DNA of 64,000 nt, taken from NCBI GenBank assembly GCA_016214125.1, contig JACRPC010000041.1, positions 1 to 64,000 of the forward strand, given 5' to 3'. A program made the position numbers and the translations under genes. The notes under the pieces were generated by a model. The model did not search any database, had not been told where the DNA came from, and was given only the letters and a program-made list of their open reading frames with translations. Below are positions 55,100 through 63,468 of this stretch, in pieces. Position 1 is the stretch's first letter. The number at the start of each line of letters is the position of its first letter. The DNA comes from Rhodospirillales bacterium. Lineage in GTDB: Bacteria > Pseudomonadota > Alphaproteobacteria > Rhodospirillales > WMHbin7.

Positions 55100-55402
55100 A
55101 TGGGGGCAATTCTCAAGCCACGTCGCATTATTGTGACTATCGGCGCCTTGGCGCTGATGGGCGTCACCCTCATGTTTCTGCAAGGCCACCCCGACGCGGC
55201 GACGATTCGCACCCAGGGTCCCGACCAACTGACCGTGGTCAACCGCTTCCTCGGCATCGGCCCTCGCTATGACAGCGAGCCCGACGAAAAGGCGCAGCTC
55301 CGTCTTCAACTCGAGCGTCTCCAGTGGGAGACCTATCACAGCCGCCAATCGATTCCGGGAATGGTGGTCGGCCATCGCCATCCCCACCGCCCGCGAACCT
55401 AG
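55100..55402 (+). CDS. small single-pass membrane or secreted protein, unknown
   Basis: The 100-residue product has an N-terminal hydrophobic segment (IIVTIGALALMGVTLMFLQG, about 10-29) and a basic start (KPRR), then a short extracytoplasmic part ending HRHPHRPRT. No family is recognised. Upstream (55055-55099) is AT-rich, with TTGTAT-17-TACAGT and the palindrome ATCATATGAT (55070-55079). It ends one base before mazG on the other strand. Confidence 0.6.
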   Translation: MGAILKPRRIIVTIGALALMGVTLMFLQGHPDAATIRTQGPDQLTVVNRFLGIGPRYDSEPDEKAQLRLQLERLQWETYHSRQSIPGMVVGHRHPHRPRT

Positions 55403-56293
55403 CTAGCGCTTGCGCCGTCGCCGTTCCGATCGTTTGGCCTGCTCCCAGGCTTCTTCCATGGATTCGGGCGTATCGGTACCGCTTTGCTCGACTTGGCGGA
55501 AGCGGCGCTCGAATTTGCGATTGGCCTGGCGGAGCACGGTTTCCGGATCGAGATCAAGCTTGCGCGCCAGATTGACGCAGCTAAACAGAAGATCGCCCAT
55601 CTCCTCGGCGATCGGGGCGCGCCGGCCGCGCCTCATCGCCTTGGCAAGTTCCCCGACCTCTTCGGCGATCTTGGCAAGCACCGGCTCCGGCTTCGGCCAG
55701 TCAAAGCCGATCCGGGCGGCGCGCTTTTGCAGCTTGGCGGCACGACTGAGGGCTGGGAGGGTGCGCGCCACCCCGTCAAGAGCGCTGGCGGTGGCGCGCT
55801 CACGCGCCTTGCCGTCTTCCCAGGCCTCGGTCTGCGCCTTGGCGTCCGCAACCTTGCGCCCGGCAAAGACATTGGGATGGCGGCGGATCATCTTGTCGGC
55901 GATGGCATCGGCAATCGCATCGAAATCATAAAGGCCACGTTCCTTGGCAAGCTGGGCGTAGAACACGACCTGAAACAGAAGATCGCCCAGCTCGTCCTTG
56001 AGCGCGCCAAAGTCGCCGGTCTCGATCGTCTCGACGACCTCGTAGGCTTCCTCGATGGTGTGGGGCGCGATGGTGTGAAAGTCTTGCTCAAGGTCCCAAG
56101 GACAGCCACCTTCGGGGTGCCGCAAGCGGGCCATGACCGCCAGCAGGCGCGCGAGCGGGGAGCCATGCCGGGTCGGTTTCGCCCGGTCGCCCTTCGGTCC
56201 CTGAGCGTCTTCAAGTTCCCGAGCGCTCTTTGATTTTGGGGCGCGGTTAGTGTTCCCAACGCGCTTTGGTTTTTGCCCTGCCTTGGCCGCCAT
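55403..56293 (-). CDS. mazG: nucleoside triphosphate pyrophosphohydrolase MazG
   Basis: MazG hydrolyses NTPs to NMPs and PPi and removes aberrant nucleotides. The 296-residue product has two MazG domains: EEAYEVVETIETGD plus LKDELGDLLFQVVF in the first, and AKIAEEVGELAKAM plus AEEMGDLLFSCVN in the second (EExxE/ExxD metal motifs). The N-terminal 45 residues are a basic, disordered extension. ATG 56293 is preferred; GTG 56296 is one codon earlier. Confidence 0.94.
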   Translation of the reverse strand: MAAKAGQKPKRVGNTNRAPKSKSARELEDAQGPKGDRAKPTRHGSPLARLLAVMARLRHPEGGCPWDLEQDFHTIAPHTIEEAYEVVETIETGDFGALKDELGDLLFQVVFYAQLAKERGLYDFDAIADAIADKMIRRHPNVFAGRKVADAKAQTEAWEDGKARERATASALDGVARTLPALSRAAKLQKRAARIGFDWPKPEPVLAKIAEEVGELAKAMRRGRRAPIAEEMGDLLFSCVNLARKLDLDPETVLRQANRKFERRFRQVEQSGTDTPESMEEAWEQAKRSERRRRKR

Positions 56294-56329
56294 CACCCCA
56301 CCCCTGATTGTCGCATAATGTATATTATG

Positions 56330-56352
56330 GCACGAACACCACTAGGTCGTGC
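56330..56352 (-). promoter_or_regulatory. hairpin in the gap upstream of mazG
   Basis: GCACGA (56330-56335) and TCGTGC (56347-56352) are a 6-bp inverted repeat in an AT-richer gap between the MBL-fold gene and mazG. No T-run follows on either strand. It may be a weak terminator or an operator; role unknown. Confidence 0.3.
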
Positions 56353-56395
56353 GAATAAGATATCAAGAACAAATACAGTGTCTTGCGATATCGAT

Positions 56396-57169
56396 TCAAT
56401 CACCAACCTCAAGGACCATACCGTCATATGCTGGCTCGATCCCCTCGGGCATTTGCCGTTTCAAGGTCTCGTAATCCATGTAGTACGACAGATGCGTCAG
56501 CACGGTGCGCTTGGGCTTCAGTCTCTCGATCCATCCCATCACCCGATCGGTCCAGGCGTGGGTCGGATGGCGGAAATCAAGCGTACAGGCCACCAGCCAC
56601 AGATCGAGCCCGGCCAGGGCTTCAAATCCCTCCTCCGACAGATCGACCAGATCGGTCGAATAGGCAAAGCGGCCGAAGCGGAAGCCCAGCGTTTGGGAAT
56701 AGCCGTGATCCTGCCAATAGGGCCGTATCGCCACCGCCCCAACCCGAAAAGGCCCGTCGATGGTCCGGGGATTGAGCAAGGGCTTGTAGATGAAGCTGGC
56801 CGAAGGGTCCATGGGCGTAAAGACGTAGGGAAAGCGGACGTCGATGGTCTTCAGGGTTTCCGGATCGGCCCAGACATCGATCGAGCCTTCCATGGCCCGG
56901 TTGACGTCGCGCAGATCGTCGATGCCGTGCAGATGGTCGGCATGGGCATGGGTGTAGATGACGGCGTCAAGCCGGCTGACCTCGGCTTCAAGCAACTGGT
57001 CGCGCAGATCGGGCGCGGTATCGACCAAAATCACCGTGCCGGCCTTCTCGACCAGGATCGAGGGCCGGCGCCGCCGGTTGCGCGGATTGGCGGGATCGCA
57101 CTTGCCCCAGCCGCGTCCGATCACCGGCACGCCCGTGGCGCCCCCCGAACCCAGCACGGTAATTTTCAT
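56396..57169 (-). CDS. metallo-beta-lactamase-fold hydrolase (PhnP-like)
   Basis: The 257-residue product has the MBL metal motif THAHADHLHGID (HxHxDH) and later His residues in LDFRHPTHA and LTHLSYYMDY. It resembles PhnP-type phosphodiesterases. N-terminal KITVLGSGGATGVPVIG is typical. It overlaps tatD as ATGA and is part of the metG-tatD operon. The phn genes are absent, so substrate is open. Confidence 0.9.
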   Translation of the reverse strand: MKITVLGSGGATGVPVIGRGWGKCDPANPRNRRRRPSILVEKAGTVILVDTAPDLRDQLLEAEVSRLDAVIYTHAHADHLHGIDDLRDVNRAMEGSIDVWADPETLKTIDVRFPYVFTPMDPSASFIYKPLLNPRTIDGPFRVGAVAIRPYWQDHGYSQTLGFRFGRFAYSTDLVDLSEEGFEALAGLDLWLVACTLDFRHPTHAWTDRVMGWIERLKPKRTVLTHLSYYMDYETLKRQMPEGIEPAYDGMVLEVGD

Positions 57170-57945
57170 GCGGGCTGGGCTTTCACGAACAGGCGGAAGA
57201 AATTGGCGCTCGAGGCGCGGGCGAATTCGGCCACACCCAAACCGCGCGCATGGGCGATCTTGGCCGCCACATGGGCGACGAAGGCGGGCTCGTTGCGCTT
57301 GCCGCGCTTGGGCACCGGCGCCAGGAAGGGCGCATCGGTCTCGACCAAGATGCGGTCCAGAGGCAATTGGGCGGCGACCGCCAGGATCGGCTCGGATTTC
57401 TTGAAAGTGACGATGCCCGAGAAGGAAACGTAAAGCCCCAGCCGGATCGCGGTTTCGGCAAGCTTGGGTCCCGAACTGAAGCAATGGATGAGGCCACGGA
57501 AGGCGCCCTTCTCCATCTCTTCTTCCAAGATGGCGATGGTGTCGTCGTCGGCGTCGCGGCTATGGATCACCAGCGGCAGGCCCGATTTGCGGGCTGCCGC
57601 GATGTGGGTGCGGAAATTCTCCTGCTGCGCCGCCCGCGGGCTGTGTTCGTAGAAATAATCGAGCCCGCTTTCCCCGAACCCCACCACCTTGGGATGGACG
57701 GCCAGTGCAATCAACGCGTCGGCATCGGTTTGAGGTTCGCGCGCCGCCTCGTGCGGATGGATGCCGACGGTGGCGAAGATTTCGGGATAGCGCTCGGCCA
57801 AGCCAATCACCGGCCGCGCCTTGGTCAGGTGGGTGCCGATGGTGAGCATGGTCCCCACCCCGGCCGCCTTGGCGCGTTCGATGACGCCCGCCTGATCCTG
57901 GGCGAAATCGGGAAAATCGAGATGGCAATGGCTGTCGACCAGCAT
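57166..57945 (-). CDS. tatD: TatD family DNase/hydrolase
   Basis: The 259-residue TIM-barrel metallohydrolase begins DSHCHLDFPDF (HxH metal motif) and has IGIHPHEAA-like VGIHPHEAARE, GESGLDY and VIHSRDADDD. LVETDAPFLAPVP is also present. TatD enzymes are 3'-exonucleases acting on DNA or RNA. It overlaps metG as TGATG, the conserved metG-tatD arrangement. Confidence 0.93.
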   Translation of the reverse strand: MLVDSHCHLDFPDFAQDQAGVIERAKAAGVGTMLTIGTHLTKARPVIGLAERYPEIFATVGIHPHEAAREPQTDADALIALAVHPKVVGFGESGLDYFYEHSPRAAQQENFRTHIAAARKSGLPLVIHSRDADDDTIAILEEEMEKGAFRGLIHCFSSGPKLAETAIRLGLYVSFSGIVTFKKSEPILAVAAQLPLDRILVETDAPFLAPVPKRGKRNEPAFVAHVAAKIAHARGLGVAEFARASSANFFRLFVKAQPA

Positions 57946-59510
57946 CAGGCGGCTCCCGCCGGCTCCGCGCCCTCCTCGATGAAGCGCGGAAAGATTCCTT
58001 GGGGTTTGGGCAGGGCTTGGCCCGATATCAAGGCTCGGCCGATGGCCGCGAAGCTGCGGGCTTCCGGGGCCACCGCCAACTGATCGAGCAGATTGGCGGC
58101 AGCATCGGGCGTGAAGGGCTGCATCACCAGGCCCAGCGCCCGCAGAACTTCGGCCAGCACGTAAAGAACGGTATCCATGCGGGCCGGATCGGTTTTCTTC
58201 AAGGCCCAGGGCGCCTGGCGATCGACATAGCCGTTGGCGGCGCGCACCACCACCCAGATCGCCTCCAGCGCCTCGTGAAAGGCCTGGGCGTCGATCAGGG
58301 GCCGCAGCCGCTCCACCAGCCTCAGGGCGGGATCGAGCATCGCCCGATCCTCGTCGGTGAAGGCGTCGTGCGCCGGCACCTGGGCGGCGGCGTTCTTGTT
58401 GATCATCGACAACACCCGCTGGGCCAGATTGCCCAGATCGTTGGCCAGTTCGCTGTTCATGCGGGTGATCATGGCCTTGTGCGAGAAATCGCCATCGGCC
58501 CCGAACGGCACTTCGCGCAGCAGGAAATAGCGCACCGGGTCAAGCCCGTAGCGTTCGATCAAGGCCAAGGGCTCGATGATGTTGCCCACCGACTTGGAAA
58601 TCTTTTGGCCCTCGTTGGTCCACCAGCCATGGGCGAAAACCCGCTTGGGCGGCGCAATGCCGGCCGCCATCAGGAAGGCCGGCCAATAGACGCAATGGAA
58701 GCGCAGGATGTCCTTGCCCACCATATGCAGGTCGGCCGGCCAATAGCGGGCGAAGTCGCCTTCGGTATCGGGATAGCCGGCGGCGGTGATGTAGTTGGTG
58801 AGCGCGTCGAGCCAGACATACATGATGTGGGCGGGATCATCGGGCACCGGCACGCCCCAGGAAAAGGTGGTGCGCGACACCGACAGATCCTGAAGACCGC
58901 TCCTAACGAAGCTGATCACCTCGTTGCGCCGGCTGGTGGGCGCGATGCAATCGGGATTGGCCTCGTAATAGGCCAACAGCCGGTCCTGCCAAGCCGAGAG
59001 GCGGAAGAAATAGCTGGGTTCCTCGACCCATTCGACCTCGGCGCCCGAGGCGATGGCGACCCGCTTGCCGTCGGCGGTCTGGGTCAATTCGCTCTCGGCG
59101 TAGAAGGCCTCGTCGCGCACCGCGTACCAGCCGGCATAGCTGCCGAGATAAATGTCGCCCCGCTTGAGCAATTCGCGCCACAGCGCCTGGCAGGAGCGGA
59201 TATGGCGGGGCTCGGTGGTGCGGATGAAATCGTCGTTGGAGAAATTCATCGCCTTGGCGAGATCGCGGAAATTCTGTGACACCTTGTCCGTGAAGGTCTT
59301 GGGCGCCAGACCCGCCATTCCGGCCGCCTTCTCCACCTTCTGGCCGTGCTCGTCGGTGCCGGTGAGGAATTTGACGTCGAATCCGTCAAGGCGCTTGAAG
59401 CGCGCCAGCACATCGCAGGCCAGCGAGGTGTAGGCGTGCCCGATATGGGGCGCGTCGTTGACGTAATAGATCGGGGTGGTGAGATAATAGGTTCGCTTGG
59501 AACCGGACAT
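57945..59510 (-). CDS. metG: methionyl-tRNA synthetase
   Basis: The 521-residue class I synthetase has the HIGH-like motif PHIGHAY and the KMSKS-like KISKSVGNI, with the usual anticodon-binding helical domain. There is no C-terminal tRNA-binding domain. The absence of Cys-knuckle motifs in the insert suggests the zinc-free subtype. ATG 59510 gives MSGSKRTYYLTTPIYYV. Confidence 0.95.
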   Translation of the reverse strand: MSGSKRTYYLTTPIYYVNDAPHIGHAYTSLACDVLARFKRLDGFDVKFLTGTDEHGQKVEKAAGMAGLAPKTFTDKVSQNFRDLAKAMNFSNDDFIRTTEPRHIRSCQALWRELLKRGDIYLGSYAGWYAVRDEAFYAESELTQTADGKRVAIASGAEVEWVEEPSYFFRLSAWQDRLLAYYEANPDCIAPTSRRNEVISFVRSGLQDLSVSRTTFSWGVPVPDDPAHIMYVWLDALTNYITAAGYPDTEGDFARYWPADLHMVGKDILRFHCVYWPAFLMAAGIAPPKRVFAHGWWTNEGQKISKSVGNIIEPLALIERYGLDPVRYFLLREVPFGADGDFSHKAMITRMNSELANDLGNLAQRVLSMINKNAAAQVPAHDAFTDEDRAMLDPALRLVERLRPLIDAQAFHEALEAIWVVVRAANGYVDRQAPWALKKTDPARMDTVLYVLAEVLRALGLVMQPFTPDAAANLLDQLAVAPEARSFAAIGRALISGQALPKPQGIFPRFIEEGAEPAGAA

Positions 59511-59534
59511 CGAAGGAACCCGTTGCAAAAGGCT

Positions 59535-60611
59535 TCAGGCGGCCAAAAGCCGCTCGGCCGCCAGGAAGGCGTTGAGGATCACCTGCTTGCGGTCGAGATG
59601 AACCGCCTCGGCGCGGGCAAACAGGGCCGTGCTCTTTTCCCACAGCTCCACCCAACGATCAAGGCCGCGGGCGGCGGTGAGCCGTCGCATCAGTTCCCCC
59701 TCGCCCGCCACGACCTCGGAAAACGCGCCCCCCCGTCCCGCCTGGGCGATCATCCGGGCCAGCCAGCCGCCCATCAGCTCGGCCAAGGTACGGAAGCGTT
59801 CGGCTCCGTCGGTACGCGCCAGCCGGTCGCCGAAGGCCTGCAGGGATTGCACATCAATTTGTGGCATTGATATAAGTAGTTGAACCATTTCTCGGTAAAG
59901 ATCAAGCCCACCTTCCTCGGCCAACGCCAGGGCCCTTCCGATCGAACCCTCGGCCAGACGGGCCAGCGCCGCCGCCTCGTCGGCCGGCAGGTCGGGACGG
60001 TATTGGGCCAGCAAATCCGCCACCGTCTTTTCGGCAAGCGGCTTCAGGGCCAGGCGGCGACAACGCGAGCGGATGGTGGGCAAGAGGCGTCCCGGGGCGT
60101 GGCAGACCAACAGCAACAGCGCCCGGGCCGGCGGCTCTTCCAGGATTTTCAGGATGGCGTTGGCCGAGGAGCGGTTCATTTCGTCGGCGGCGTCGACCAC
60201 CGCCAGACGCCATCCGCCCTCGGCCGGCGTCAAATTCATGAAGGAACCCAGCTCGCGGATGGCGTCGACCGGGATTTCCATCCGGGGCTTGCCCTCGTCG
60301 TTGACGCCCTTCTCGATGATCTTGAGATCGGCATGGCCGCCCGAAGCGACTCGTTGGAAAATGGGATGATCGTTCGCCACCGCCAGGCTGTCGGGCGGAC
60401 CGCCGAACAGCCCCCCGCCTCCCCCTCCGCCGGAAAGGACGAAGCGGGCGATGCGATAGGCCATCGTCGCCTTGCCGATGCCCCGGGGCCCGGTGAGCAG
60501 CCAGGCATGGGCCAGCCGGCCCGAACCCCAGGCGTCAAGGAAGGCGCGCTCGGCTGCCGCCTGACCGACCATGGTGGCGTTGGCGCGCGGTTCAGGCGAC
60601 AGGCCACTCAT
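59535..60611 (-). CDS. holB: DNA polymerase III delta-prime subunit
   Basis: The 358-residue clamp-loader subunit has a Walker A-like GPRGIGKATMAYRIARF, the AAA+ sensor region with VVDAADEMNRSSANAILKIL, and LLLLVCHAPGRLLPTIRSRC. It opens the replication clamp with delta and tau/gamma. ATG 60611 overlaps the tmk stop. Confidence 0.94.
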   Translation of the reverse strand: MSGLSPEPRANATMVGQAAAERAFLDAWGSGRLAHAWLLTGPRGIGKATMAYRIARFVLSGGGGGGGLFGGPPDSLAVANDHPIFQRVASGGHADLKIIEKGVNDEGKPRMEIPVDAIRELGSFMNLTPAEGGWRLAVVDAADEMNRSSANAILKILEEPPARALLLLVCHAPGRLLPTIRSRCRRLALKPLAEKTVADLLAQYRPDLPADEAAALARLAEGSIGRALALAEEGGLDLYREMVQLLISMPQIDVQSLQAFGDRLARTDGAERFRTLAELMGGWLARMIAQAGRGGAFSEVVAGEGELMRRLTAARGLDRWVELWEKSTALFARAEAVHLDRKQVILNAFLAAERLLAA

Positions 60612-61264
60612 TTTGTCAACCCCAGCCGGATTGACGCCACTTTCCAGATCGCCCAGGCGGTGGTCTCGATATCGCCCGAGGAATCGATCAGGGCGCAGCG
60701 CGCCGGCTCGGCCTCGGCGATGGCGCGAAAGCCTTGGCGCAACCTTTCGTGAAAATCCCGCCCCATCCGCTCATAGCGATCCTCGGCGCCGCCACGTTTG
60801 CCGGCGCGCTCCAGGCCGAGTTCGACCGGCACGTCGAGAATGAGGGTGAGGTCGGGCCAGAAATTCTCGTTGGCCAGCCGATGCAGCCGGCGGATGTCCT
60901 CGACCGGCAGACCGTGGCCGTGGCCCTGATAGGCCAAGGTGGAATCGGCGTAGCGGTCGCTGATCACCCAGCGCCCTTGGCTGAGAGCTGGCCAGACGGT
61001 GACCGCCAGATGGCTGCGCCTTGCCGCCGTGTGCAATAGCGCCTCGGTCATCGCGTCCCAGCGGCCGGTCTCGCCCAAAACCAGAAGGGCGCGAATCTGC
61101 TCGGCGCCCGGCGAGCCGCCGGGCTCGCGGGTCAGGATCGCTTCGATCCCCTGCCCGTTCAGCTTCTCGGCCAAGAGGCGGATTTGAGTCGATTTGCCGC
61201 TTCCCTCGCCGCCCTCGAACGAGATGAAGCGCCCCCGGTTGCCGCCGTTCTGGGCCTGGCCCAT
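60608..61264 (-). CDS. tmk: thymidylate kinase
   Basis: Tmk phosphorylates dTMP. The 218-residue protein starts MGQAQNGGNRGRFISFEGGE with P-loop EGGEGSGKST, the DRY motif VISDRYADSTLAYQG, and a lid KRGGAEDRYERMG. ATG 61264 overlaps the dacA stop as TGATG. It is coupled to holB. Confidence 0.95.
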   Translation of the reverse strand: MGQAQNGGNRGRFISFEGGEGSGKSTQIRLLAEKLNGQGIEAILTREPGGSPGAEQIRALLVLGETGRWDAMTEALLHTAARRSHLAVTVWPALSQGRWVISDRYADSTLAYQGHGHGLPVEDIRRLHRLANENFWPDLTLILDVPVELGLERAGKRGGAEDRYERMGRDFHERLRQGFRAIAEAEPARCALIDSSGDIETTAWAIWKVASIRLGLTK

Positions 61265-62400
61265 CAGCCGTTCGGGCCCCAGAGGATGTATTTCACCGCC
61301 GCCGACAAGCGGCCCATGAATCCCAGCCGCTCGACATCGGCGCCGGCCTCCAGCGGCAGTTCGAGGGGGGGCATGTCGGGCGCGGTGACGATCAGCTTGC
61401 CCAAGACCGTGCCCTTGCGGATCGGCGCCGGGGCGGGCGCGTTGAATTGCGCCGCCACCTTGAGGCCGCGCCTGGCCTTGCGCGGGATGGTGATCTCCAT
61501 CGTCTGGCGGATATGCGCCGGCACCATCGCCTGCTGGCCCAACCAAACGGGAATTTCGGTGACCATGTCGCCGGCGTTGAACATGGCGACGTTCTCGAAT
61601 TCGCGGAAGCCCCAATCGAGCAGGCGTTCGGCCTCCTCGGCGCGCTCCTTCATGCTCGACAGCCCGTTAACCACCAGGACCAGGCGCCGGTTGTCGCGCT
61701 GGCCGGAAATGGTGATGCCGTAGCCGGCCGCCTCGGTATGGCCGGTTTTCAGGCCGTCAACGCCCATATTCTTGCCCAAGAGCAGGTTGCGGTTGGGCTG
61801 GCTAATGCCGCTGTAGGTGAACTGAGTCTCGCCGTAATAGCGGTAGAATTCGGGGAAATCGCGGATGGTGCGCAAGGCCAGCCACGCCAAATCGCGCGCC
61901 GTGGTCAGATGCTCGGGATCGGGCCAGCCGGTCGAATTGCGGAAGATGGTGTTCTTGAGGCCGATCTCCTTGCCGCGCCGGGTCATCTCGTCGGCGAAGC
62001 TGGCCTCGCTGGCCGCCAGGCCTTCGGCGACCACGATGCAGGCGTCGTTGCCCGACTGGACGATGATGCCGCGCAAGAGGTCTTCCACCCGCACCCGGTC
62101 GCCCACCTTGACGAACATTTTCGAGCCGCCCATCCGCCAGGCCTTCTCGCTCACCGCCAGCGTGTCGTCGAGCGACAGGCTGCCCTCCTTCAGGCGCTGG
62201 AAGACCATGTAGATGGTCATCATCTTGCTCATCGACGAGGGCGGCATCAACTCGTCGGCATTCTTCTCCATCAGCACGGTTCCGGTGCGGTAATCGATCA
62301 GCAGCGCCTGTTTGGCGTTGCTGTCGATCGCCTGGGCCGGCGGGACAAACCCAAGGCTCGCCAACACCAGCGAGACGGCCAACAGAAGCTTACGCATCAT
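61264..62400 (-). CDS. dacA: D-alanyl-D-alanine carboxypeptidase (DacA/PBP5 type)
   Basis: The 378-residue periplasmic enzyme removes the terminal D-Ala from peptidoglycan. It has a signal peptide ending PPAQA, SxxK (S56 and K59 in PPSSMSKM), SGN in VQSGNDAC and KTG in DGLKTGHTEAAG. A C-terminal beta domain with an amphipathic tail follows. ATG 62400 is used. It lies between rlpA and tmk. Confidence 0.95.
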   Translation of the reverse strand: MMRKLLLAVSLVLASLGFVPPAQAIDSNAKQALLIDYRTGTVLMEKNADELMPPSSMSKMMTIYMVFQRLKEGSLSLDDTLAVSEKAWRMGGSKMFVKVGDRVRVEDLLRGIIVQSGNDACIVVAEGLAASEASFADEMTRRGKEIGLKNTIFRNSTGWPDPEHLTTARDLAWLALRTIRDFPEFYRYYGETQFTYSGISQPNRNLLLGKNMGVDGLKTGHTEAAGYGITISGQRDNRRLVLVVNGLSSMKERAEEAERLLDWGFREFENVAMFNAGDMVTEIPVWLGQQAMVPAHIRQTMEITIPRKARRGLKVAAQFNAPAPAPIRKGTVLGKLIVTAPDMPPLELPLEAGADVERLGFMGRLSAAVKYILWGPNG

Positions 62401-62438
62401 GAGAGGCGATCCATGAAAGAGGGCCATGAAAAAGGGAC

Positions 62439-63425
62439 TCAATCGACAACCGTGCGCGCGTCGGGATAGCCCGAGCGCAGCACCAGATCGAGGACGCGGT
62501 CGGCCTCTTCAACAGACGCCAAGGGGCCGATGCGGACACGGAACAGTTCCTGCTGCCCCACCATCACCGAAGTCACTTTGGCCGGGCCGATCGGTGACAC
62601 ACCGGCGCGCACCCGGTTGGCGTTGTCGAAGCGGGCGTAGGCGCCGGCCTGGACGAACAGGTTCGAGGGCTTGACCGCTTCCATCTGCACGGTCTGGGTC
62701 TTGAGGTCGGCCGGCACGGTGGCGTGGTTGTTGTTCGTCGGACGGCTGGGCGCGCTGGCCGAAACGGGCGTCACCTGGCGGTTGCCGGAACCGGGATTGG
62801 ATTTGCTGCCTTGGGGCGCCGGCAGGCTTTCCGCCTGCACGCTCTCGCGTGGTGCGCTCGCCACCTTGGTTTCGTCGGGCAAGGCTTGGCCCTTCAGCTC
62901 GGCCGCCAGCTTGCGGCTTTCCTCGGCCAGGATCTGGACGCGGACCTTGGCGGTGCCCTGGCGATCGATGCCGAGAAGCTGGGCGGAACGGCGCGACAGA
63001 TCGATGATGCGCCCGTTGGCGTAAGGCCCGCGATCGTTGATCCGCACCACCAGGGCACGACCGTTTTCGAGATTGGTGACGCGGACCAGACTGGGCATCG
63101 GCAGCGTGCGATGGGCGGCAGTGACGTCGTTCATGTCGTATGACTCGCCGTTCGCGGTGTTCTTGCCGTGGAAGCCCGGCCCGTACCAAGAGGCGATGCC
63201 GGTCTCGTCGTAATCGTAATCCTCGGCCGGATAGTACCAGACGCCATTGATCTGATAGGCGTTGCCGACCTTGTAGGTGGTCGAGGGTTTGGCGGCGGGC
63301 GAAGCGTCGGGCAGTTGCTTGGCGGCATGGATGACAAGCTTCGATTCCGCACAGGCCGACAGCCCAAGCGCCAGCGCCGCCAGCGCCAATCCGCGTGCCG
63401 TTCCGGAAATCCTCGATGCCACCAT
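62439..63425 (-). CDS. rlpA: RlpA-family septal lytic transglycosylase with SPOR domain
   Basis: The 328-residue lipoprotein has a signal ending LALGLSAC. A DPBB-type RlpA domain follows (GIASWYGPGFHGKNTANGE, INDRGPYANGRIIDLS), then a Pro/Ser-rich linker. A C-terminal SPOR domain (LFVQAGAYARFDNANRV) binds denuded septal glycan. It cleaves naked peptidoglycan. Its stop is 38 bp before the dacA start. Confidence 0.93.
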   Translation of the reverse strand: MVASRISGTARGLALAALALGLSACAESKLVIHAAKQLPDASPAAKPSTTYKVGNAYQINGVWYYPAEDYDYDETGIASWYGPGFHGKNTANGESYDMNDVTAAHRTLPMPSLVRVTNLENGRALVVRINDRGPYANGRIIDLSRRSAQLLGIDRQGTAKVRVQILAEESRKLAAELKGQALPDETKVASAPRESVQAESLPAPQGSKSNPGSGNRQVTPVSASAPSRPTNNNHATVPADLKTQTVQMEAVKPSNLFVQAGAYARFDNANRVRAGVSPIGPAKVTSVMVGQQELFRVRIGPLASVEEADRVLDLVLRSGYPDARTVVD

Positions 63426-63468
63426 CCTTGGTAGGTTCAAACCCGTCGTCCTAAGCAGATATGGTAGT

